Shown here piece after piece: positions 50,455 to 55,529 of a stretch of DNA of 55,529 nucleotides. The stretch is from Hymenobacter rubidus (lineage in GTDB: Bacteria; Bacteroidota; Bacteroidia; Cytophagales; Hymenobacteraceae), in assembly GCF_016734815.1 (NCBI RefSeq), contig NZ_JAERQF010000036.1, positions 1 through 55,529 of the forward strand, read 5' to 3'. The number at the start of each line of letters is the position of its first letter. The first letter of the stretch is position 1. The notes beneath the pieces are model-generated. The model was given only the letters and a program-made list of their open reading frames with translations. It made no database searches and was not told where the DNA came from. The position numbers and the translations under genes are program-made.

Positions 50455-50688
50455 ATGCCCGTCATCCTCCGCGTCGGCCCCTACCGCTTCTTTTTCTACA
50501 GTAACGAATCGAACGAACCGCCGCATATTCATGTGCGGGCCGCCGGAAACGAAGCCAAGTTCTGGCTTGTTCCTATTGAACTAGCCGCTAACCACGGCTT
50601 CAGCAACCCGGAACTCAACTCCGTCGCTAAACTGATTCAGGAATACCAACCCACATTTTTGCAAGCCTGGAATGATTACTTCGCCTAA
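50455..50688 (+). CDS. DUF4160 protein
   Basis: 77 residues from ATG 50455. The stretch FFFYSNESNEPPHIHVRAAGNEAKFWL is the DUF4160 hallmark (PPHIHV). Such proteins are commonly paired with DUF2442 proteins, as here, and are suspected toxin-antitoxin or regulatory pairs without proven activity. The downstream gene overlaps it by 17 bp. Confidence 0.88.
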   Translation: MPVILRVGPYRFFFYSNESNEPPHIHVRAAGNEAKFWLVPIELAANHGFSNPELNSVAKLIQEYQPTFLQAWNDYFA

Positions 50689-50959
50689 CGAGCGGCCGTC
50701 GCTCACGCATTCGTACCGCCCCACTACGGCCCTGGCCCAGGCCGTGACCTTCGACGATATTACCATGCACGTCCAACTCACCGACGGGCGCACCGTGAGC
50801 GTGCCGTTGCTGTGGTTCCCAAGGCTGCAAGCGGCCCGGCCGGAGCAGCGGCTCCAAGTCGAGATTGGTGGCGGGGGCCGGGGGCTGCACTGGGATGAGC
50901 TGAACGAAGACTTATCAGTGGCCGGGCTGCTGGCGGGCGGCGACCAGCGAGCGGCGTAA
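50672..50959 (+). CDS. DUF2442 protein
   Basis: 95 residues with the DUF2442 pattern: VTFDDITMHVQLTDGRTVSVPLLWFPRLQAARPEQR, then WDELNEDLSVAGLLAG. It overlaps the DUF4160 gene and surely works with it. DUF2442 proteins often act as the putative antitoxin or DNA-binding half of such pairs, but this is a family guess only. Confidence 0.9.
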   Translation: MITSPNERPSLTHSYRPTTALAQAVTFDDITMHVQLTDGRTVSVPLLWFPRLQAARPEQRLQVEIGGGGRGLHWDELNEDLSVAGLLAGGDQRAA

Positions 50960-51020
50960 TCCCGGCACCTTTGCCGCCCGCCGCGTAGTTTAGTATAGCA
51001 CTCTCAAGCCCCATCCCGCT

Positions 51021-51278
51021 ATGACAACCATTGAAGCCATTGTACACGACTTACAGCAAGTGCCGCCAGAGCATCTGGACAAAGTGTATCAGTTGGTGCA
51101 GGAGTTGAAAGCCGAAGCCAACCGCAAGCTGCTGGCCGAAACCCTGCGCCTGCTGCAAGGCACCGACGACCTGCCGGCCGAAACCTGGGCCGAAATAGAC
51201 GCCTACCAGCGGCAGCTACGGGCCGAGCTGTTCACGCGGCCCAACCCCTTCCTTGCCGATGAAGCCGACGCTGCTTGA
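51021..51278 (+). CDS. Probable antitoxin of a VapBC-like pair
   Basis: 85 residues, mostly helical and charged (VPPEHLDKVYQLVQELKAEANRK), ending with an acidic tail. It immediately precedes and overlaps a PIN-domain gene by 20 bp, the usual antitoxin-toxin order. No AbrB or ribbon-helix-helix motif is obvious. The call rests mainly on position. Confidence 0.65.
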   Translation: MTTIEAIVHDLQQVPPEHLDKVYQLVQELKAEANRKLLAETLRLLQGTDDLPAETWAEIDAYQRQLRAELFTRPNPFLADEADAA

Positions 51279-51662
51279 TACCGACACCATGTCGCACTTC
51301 GTGCGCCGCCAGCCTTCGGTAGTTGACCACGCCAAGCGGTATATTTTGGAACACGGGCAGTTGCAGTTGAGCATCATCACCTACTACGAGTCGCCGAGCG
51401 GCCTGCTCTACAAAGATGCCCGGCAGCAGATGGGGCAATTCGAAGCCCTGGCCCGCCTGCACCGGGTAATTCCCCTGACGGTTGAATCGGTCAATTATTC
51501 CGCCCGCATCGAAGCCGATTTGCGTAGCCGGGGCCTGAGCATCGGCGCTACTGATACCCTCATTGCCGGCGTGGCCTAGCCAATAACCTCGTATTAGCCA
51601 CAAGTAATACCCGGCATTTCGAACGCATTGAGGGGCTGCAATTAGCCAACTGGATGCAATAA
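51259..51662 (+). pseudogene. PIN-domain toxin (VapC-like) broken by a frameshift
   Basis: From ATG 51259, MKPTLLDTDTMSHFV opens a PIN domain, YYESPSGLL holds the second acidic position and IGATDTLIAGVA the third. The frame then stops at 51577-51579. One base short of this point, the next frame continues LANNLVLATSNTRHFERIEG and ends at 51660-51662, which is exactly the missing PIN C-terminus. A single deleted C near 51574-51576 explains it. The broken form loses the last active-site strand. A sequencing error would give the same picture. Confidence 0.85.
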
Positions 51663-51664
51663 CC

Positions 51665-51699
51665 AAAAAGGGCACCCACGCCAAGCGGGTGCCCTTTTT
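51665..51699 (+). terminator. Intrinsic terminator after the PIN gene
   Basis: AAAAAGGGCACCC (51665-51677) pairs with GGGTGCCCTTTTT (51687-51699). It is symmetrical, so it can serve both this locus and the minus-strand oxidoreductase gene facing it. Confidence 0.92.
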
Positions 51700-51835
51700 C
51701 ATGCCTAATTCAAAAGCCTAGCCCGGCTGCTGGCCACCCGCCGGAGCATTACTACCCTGCTTCTTGCGCACCTGATGGCGCACGTTGCGCAAGGTGTAGT
51801 CCTTGAGCCGAACCTTGTCGGTGGTTTTGCAGCAG

Positions 51836-53236
51836 CTATTCTCCTGGCTTTAGCCGCTGAAACGCATTGTTCAGCACCTCGGCCCAGGTGGGGTGGGCCA
51901 AAATCATGTCCTCTAATTCCTGGTAACGCAGCCGGCCCGCCATGGCCAGCTGGAACATGGTCATGATTTCGCCGCCCTGCTCGCAGAACACGGCCGCGCC
52001 CAGCAGCCGGTCGTCTTCGCCCACCAGCACTTCCACAAAGCCGTCGGTTTCGCCCGTCTGCACGGCCCTCCCGATGGTGCGGGCCGGCAGCCGGCTCACG
52101 CGGTAGGGGATGCCCTTTTCCCTGGCCTGATTCTTCGAGAGGCCGATGCGGCCCAGCTGCGGCTCGGTGAATACCACATAGGGGAGGGGCCGGTGCTCGG
52201 TAGTACGATGGCCGGAGTGCAGCAGCGCGTCGCGCACAATGCGGTAGTCGTCGTAGCTGATGTGGGTGAACTGCGGGCCGCCCTTCACGTCGCCCAGCGC
52301 ATACACGCCGCGCGTACCGGTTTGCAGGTGCTCGTTCACTTTAATGTAGCCGTCTTCATCCAGCTTGATGCCAGTATGCTCGAAGCCCATGTTTTGGGTA
52401 TTGGGCTCACGGCCCACGGCTACCAGCAGGTGGCTGCCGCGCAGGCGGCGCTCGCCGTCCTTGGTAGTCACGGTGAGGGTGATGCTGCCGTCAGCGGCGC
52501 GGCTCACGCGGCGGGTTTCGGCGCTGAGCACCAGTTCTACGCCGGCTTCGGTGAGCAGTTCTTCCAGCGGGTGGCTCACGTCGGGGTCTTCGCGCGACAT
52601 CAGGCGGGGCTTGCTGTCGATGACCGTGACGCGGGTGCCCAGGCGGCGGAACATCTGGCTGAACTCGACCCCGATGTAGCTGCCGCCCATGATGAGCAGG
52701 TGCTCGGGCTGTTCCTTCAGGTTCAGCAGCAGCGAATCGCTGGTGAGGTAGCCGCTGTCAGCCAAGCCTTCGATGTCGGGCACGGCGGCGCTGGTGCCGG
52801 TATTGATGAAGATGAGCGGGGCCGTGAGCTGTTGCTCGCCGCCACCCGCCAGCGCCACCTGCAATGTGTGTGGGGCCGTGAACTGCGCCCGCCCCCGAAT
52901 GAGCGTAATGCCGTCGCGGTCCTCCGTAAGCTTACGGTGCAGGCTGTCGCGCGAGTGCTGGCGCAGCGTATGCATGCGCTCAATCACGGCTGCGAAGTCC
53001 ACCACCGGCTCGGGCGCTTTGATGCCGAGCGTGCCGGCCGTGCGCACGTGGTGGGCGCGTTGGGCCGAAGCCAGCAGGGCCTTGGTGGGTGCACAGCCGT
53101 AGTTGATGCAGGAGCCGCCCAGAAAATCACTTTCGATGAAGGCCACGCGGCGGCCGGCTTCGGCCAGCGCGTAGGCCAAGGGGGTGCCGGCCTGGCCAGC
53201 GCCAATAATAAGAGCATCAAAGGTATCGGCGGGCAT
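51836..53236 (-). CDS. Class I flavin disulfide oxidoreductase (mercuric-reductase/lipoamide-dehydrogenase type)
   Basis: A 466-residue FAD enzyme with NAD(P)H site. The FAD motif IIGAGQAGTPLA is near residue 10, the redox pair Cys43/Cys48 (GSCINYGC) follows, GGSYIGVEFSQMFRRLG binds NAD(P)H, and ALGDVKGGPQFTH binds FAD. The C-terminal HPTWAEVLNNAF replaces the HPHPTLSE catalytic box of lipoamide dehydrogenase. There is no C-terminal vicinal Cys pair as in true MerA. The substrate is unknown. It stands alone on the minus strand. Confidence 0.9.
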   Translation of the reverse strand: MPADTFDALIIGAGQAGTPLAYALAEAGRRVAFIESDFLGGSCINYGCAPTKALLASAQRAHHVRTAGTLGIKAPEPVVDFAAVIERMHTLRQHSRDSLHRKLTEDRDGITLIRGRAQFTAPHTLQVALAGGGEQQLTAPLIFINTGTSAAVPDIEGLADSGYLTSDSLLLNLKEQPEHLLIMGGSYIGVEFSQMFRRLGTRVTVIDSKPRLMSREDPDVSHPLEELLTEAGVELVLSAETRRVSRAADGSITLTVTTKDGERRLRGSHLLVAVGREPNTQNMGFEHTGIKLDEDGYIKVNEHLQTGTRGVYALGDVKGGPQFTHISYDDYRIVRDALLHSGHRTTEHRPLPYVVFTEPQLGRIGLSKNQAREKGIPYRVSRLPARTIGRAVQTGETDGFVEVLVGEDDRLLGAAVFCEQGGEIMTMFQLAMAGRLRYQELEDMILAHPTWAEVLNNAFQRLKPGE

Positions 53237-53394
53237 GGTGTGGCGCAGTTTGGAAAGAGAACAGTCGGGTTACATACGGTTATGCTTGTCGGGGCGCCGG
53301 AACGGGGCGTAGAAAAGCAGGACGAAGTCCGGCAGAAACACGAAATTGCCGTATCAGGCGTTGCCTGGCTACTATTTGTTCTTCTGAAGCTGTT
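53237..53394. other. Intergenic sequence upstream of the oxidoreductase
   Basis: Non-coding sequence with no gene or clear promoter that I can identify. It runs into the nested palindrome at 53395. Confidence 0.5.
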
Positions 53395-53562
53395 TAGAGC
53401 AGTTTCGGGGTCATTGTATAGTAGCGCGAACGGTGTAGTTCGCGTCGCCGCGCCGTTTGCCCTTTCTTCACGGCACGGGTTAACGGCGCGGAGTACGCGA
53501 ACTACACCGTTCGCGCTACTACTGCCGTTGCTTCGGAATGTACACTGATACCAAAACTGCCC
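53395..53562. repeat. Nested element: GTAGCGCGAACGGTGTAG palindrome inside longer inverted ends
   Basis: The core palindrome is 53419-53521 (TAGTAGCGCGAACGGTGTAG and complement). Outside it GCAGTTTCGGGGTCATTGTA on the left matches the complement of TACACTGATACCAAAACTGC on the right with a few changes, giving a MITE-like unit of about 168 bp. A worn copy is at 78-133. Confidence 0.75.
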
Positions 53563-53584
53563 TAGTAATTCGCTTTTTAAAATC

Positions 53585-53684
53585 TGTCATCCTGAGCAGA
53601 GCGAAGGACCTTATTCCCTCGGGACTTTCACCGAACGAGTGCTGTTCAACGGTGATAAGGTCCTTCGCTCCGCTCAGGATGACA
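53585..53684. repeat. GTCATCCTGAGCAGAGCG palindrome
   Basis: TGTCATCCTGAGCAGAGCGA pairs with its near complement, extended by AGGACCTTAT/ATAAGGTCCT. It lies 31 bp before the first lipoprotein gene. Confidence 0.9.
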
Positions 53685-53715
53685 CGAAGATTCATGTTCT
53701 CCATATCCTGACCCT

Positions 53716-54447
53716 ATGAAGCACCTGCTGCGCGTAGCTTTTCTGCTCATTCTCACGGGCCTCACGGGCTGTGCCTCGCTCTACTTTCCGCCACCTCCGC
53801 ACGCCCCCATGCTCACGCACCAAGGCGAATTCTACGGCTCAGTCAGCACCAACCAGCACACCAATTATGCCTTTCAGGCGGCTTATGGCCTCACCAATCA
53901 CCTGGCAGTGGCCGGGACTTTCTCCTCGCTGCACCGCAAGAAAAGCGACCGCACGGAGGACATCGACTTCGGTGAAGCCAGCCTCGGCTACTTCACCCGC
54001 CTGCCCGACAAGCGCGTGCTGGAGGTGTACGTGGGCGGCGGCGGCGGCAGTACCCAGCGCCTCGAGCGCAACGAGGCCCAGATTACCACCCGCACCCTCG
54101 ACGGCAGCTTGTCCAAGGTATTTGCCCAGGTGAACTACGCCCGCAAAAAGAAGCAAAACTTGCACCTGTTCAACCACGATTTTCCGCTGACCTACGGCGC
54201 GGCCCTGCGCCTGAGCTACATGCAGCTCAATAATTTCACCATCGACAAGATGCCCACGCCCGGCGAAAACAACGTGTTTTTCGAGCCCATCACCTTCACC
54301 CGCACCCAAATAGCCGGCCCTGTGCAGCTGCAGCTCATCAGCGGACAGATTTTCGGCTTCCGCAGCAACAAGTACCTGAAAGCCGCCAATTCGGTCTTTC
54401 AGGTAGGCATTGTGATTAACCTGGACAAAAACACCACGTTGGATTGA
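53716..54447 (+). CDS. Lipoprotein of unknown function, copy 1
   Basis: 243 residues with a lipoprotein signal, LTGC at Cys19, followed by ASLYFPPPPHAPML. The mature part alternates beta-like strands (FYGSVSTNQHTNYAFQAAYGLTNHLAVAGTF, EASLGYFTRL), resembling a small outer-membrane beta-barrel. It shares the layout C-A-[SA]-[LV]-Y-[FV]-P plus beta-rich body with the next gene, so the two appear to be paralogues. No further family is recognised. Confidence 0.75.
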   Translation: MKHLLRVAFLLILTGLTGCASLYFPPPPHAPMLTHQGEFYGSVSTNQHTNYAFQAAYGLTNHLAVAGTFSSLHRKKSDRTEDIDFGEASLGYFTRLPDKRVLEVYVGGGGGSTQRLERNEAQITTRTLDGSLSKVFAQVNYARKKKQNLHLFNHDFPLTYGAALRLSYMQLNNFTIDKMPTPGENNVFFEPITFTRTQIAGPVQLQLISGQIFGFRSNKYLKAANSVFQVGIVINLDKNTTLD

Positions 54448-54582
54448 GTGGTAGAGCATGCACGTATTGTAAAATCCTTTAGAAGCGGCGTATTGGCCAC
54501 TGCGGATTGGCTGATTCGATGCTGTGCGGGATTCTGCTCGTAGCGTAGCGCGGCTGTAAAGTCAGGTGTCACAACAAATTGA

Positions 54583-54614
54583 TTTGAGGGCGACGATAGC
54601 AGCGCGTTTCTTTG
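54583..54614 (+). promoter_or_regulatory. Promoter of the second lipoprotein gene
   Basis: TTTG (54583-54586), a 20-nt spacer and TTTCTTTG (54607-54614, one change from TAnnTTTG). The predicted start is about 25 nt before the ATG. Confidence 0.65.
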
Positions 54615-54645
54615 GAACAACTGCCGCTCCATACCCGCTCCGCCC

Positions 54646-55440
54646 ATGAAAAACCCGCTACCACTTGCTCCCTTGCTGCTGGCCAGCACCGCACTGCTCA
54701 GCAGCTGCGCGGCGGTATACGTGCCCACCACGCCCAGCACACCGCTTCTCGAAAAAGGCCAGGTGGAAGTAGCGGCTGGCCTCCGGACCCTGCGCTATGC
54801 CGAAGCGCAGGCCGCGTGGTCGCCCGTGGCCCACGTGCTGCTTACCGGCGAGCTAGCCACCGGCATTGGCAAAAGCGTCAGCAGCACAAGCAATGGGCAG
54901 GGCGGCACCAATACTTACGAGGACACGCATGGGCAAGGCGGCCTGGGCCTGGGCCTTTATAACTCCAGTGCGAAAAGCGGTTATCTGGCCGTGATGAGTG
55001 GCATTGGCTGGGGGCGCAGCAACTTCTTTGCCTTCGATAACTACAAGCCTGCCTCGCCTTTCTTCCCGTTTCCACTGCCCACCAGCGAGGGCGTGTACGA
55101 CGCCCGCTACCGCCGGTACTACGGCCAGGTGTATTTTGCCAGCGCCGACGACGACAGCGGCCCGCGCATTGGCGGTTCTTTGCGGGCCGTCTGGCTTGAC
55201 TACACCCGCCTGACGTATGCCGACGTGCCCATTGTGGCCAGTACCCACGTCTACGTGGAGCCGTCGGCTTTCTTGCGCTTCGGCCAGGGGCCCCTACGGT
55301 TCTACACCGCCATCGGACTGTCGATGCCTCTTGGCAGCGACCGGGCCAATCCCTCCGATAATCGCACGTCCTCTACCTCGTACCTGCTAAGCGCCGGCAT
55401 TATTTTACGTCCTGATTTACTGATAGGGCACAAGAAATAA
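54646..55440 (+). CDS. Lipoprotein of unknown function, copy 2
   Basis: 264 residues, lipobox LSSC with Cys21, then AAVYVPTTPSTPLLEKGQVEVAAGLRT, parallel to the start of the preceding gene. The body is glycine-rich and beta-like (HGQGGLGLGLYNSSAKSGYLAVMSGIGWG), ending in YLLSAGIILRPDLLIG. It is probably an outer-membrane-associated barrel. It has its own promoter and terminator. Confidence 0.75.
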   Translation: MKNPLPLAPLLLASTALLSSCAAVYVPTTPSTPLLEKGQVEVAAGLRTLRYAEAQAAWSPVAHVLLTGELATGIGKSVSSTSNGQGGTNTYEDTHGQGGLGLGLYNSSAKSGYLAVMSGIGWGRSNFFAFDNYKPASPFFPFPLPTSEGVYDARYRRYYGQVYFASADDDSGPRIGGSLRAVWLDYTRLTYADVPIVASTHVYVEPSAFLRFGQGPLRFYTAIGLSMPLGSDRANPSDNRTSSTSYLLSAGIILRPDLLIGHKK

Positions 55441-55485
55441 CGCAACCCACTATGTCTCGTCCGGCTAAAGGTTGACAGGTATAAG

Positions 55486-55515
55486 GCCCCGTTCGGATTT
55501 TCCGGCGGGGCTTTT
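55486..55515 (+). terminator. Intrinsic terminator
   Basis: GCCCCG (55486-55491) pairs with CGGGGC (55506-55511), with an inner CGGA/TCCG, followed by TTTTT. It ends the second lipoprotein transcript. Confidence 0.88.
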
Positions 55516-55529
55516 TGCTGGCTGATGGA

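Noticed and set aside
51718..51847. Coding-like minus-strand fragment ending KDYTLRNVRHQVRKKQGS and further residues
   Set aside because: It has no ATG start and overlaps the end of the oxidoreductase gene. It could be a remnant, but the evidence is too thin for a feature.
53716..55440. The two lipoproteins as a secretion or defence module
   Set aside because: Only a lipobox and beta-rich body are visible. Nothing supports a specific system.
1..55529. CRISPR array or tRNA/rRNA genes
   Set aside because: No regularly spaced direct repeats and no cloverleaf or rRNA-like sequence were found on either strand. The interspersed palindromes are too far apart and differ in loop.

Overview
The window comes from a high-GC member of the Bacteroidota, most likely Hymenobacter or a close relative. 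The evidence is a SusC/SusD pair, TonB receptors with a carboxypeptidase-like N-terminal domain, promoters with the Bacteroidota -7 element TAnnTTTG, few Shine-Dalgarno sequences and GC-rich codon use. I assign the genus from general resemblance only.

Region 1 (about 0.3-14.5 kb, minus strand) is one assimilatory sulfate reduction operon. Its order is cysH (APS reductase, Fe-S type), cysD, cysN, cobA/SUMT, cysJ, a TonB receptor, a DUF2490 outer-membrane protein, cysI, and a fusion of precorrin-2 dehydrogenase/ferrochelatase with a TauE-type exporter. Together they activate sulfate, reduce it to sulfide and make the siroheme that CysI needs. The 5' leader holds a strong promoter, a clear SAM-I riboswitch and then a previously unannotated 20-codon reading frame with seven cysteines, all TGT. 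A second 20-codon frame ending Cys-Cys-Cys-stop precedes the TonB receptor. I read this as layered control by SAM and cysteine supply.

Region 2 (14.7-45.1 kb) is a pectin/rhamnogalacturonan and L-rhamnose locus. The plus strand carries a CE4 deacetylase, oligogalacturonate lyase, GH105, GH106 rhamnosidase, rhamnose mutarotase and, further on, RhaT, SusC, SusD, PL11 lyase, GH2 and two CE12-type acetylesterases. The minus strand carries RhaEW, a GntR regulator, RhaI, RhaB and LutABC. The route is rhamnogalacturonan to L-rhamnose, rhamnulose-1-phosphate, L-lactaldehyde, L-lactate and pyruvate. Five copies of an 18-bp motif (CAGGAGAG core) lie at an almost fixed distance from a TTTG -7 element. 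Four of them front rhaI, rhaEW, rhaT and susC. The fifth fronts a stretch with no clear protein gene that ends in a good terminator, so it is a candidate rhamnose-regulated small RNA or small protein. A glutathione-peroxidase-like protein lacking its catalytic residues lies next to it.

Region 3 (45.4-55.5 kb) holds an M16 protease, isocitrate dehydrogenase, a small lower-GC island (an unknown protein, DUF4160/DUF2442, and an antitoxin with a frameshifted PIN toxin), a class I flavin disulfide oxidoreductase and two related lipoproteins.

About twenty imperfect palindromes of roughly 65-150 bp, most sharing arms such as GTCATnCnGAGCGnAGC, sit between transcription units across the whole window.
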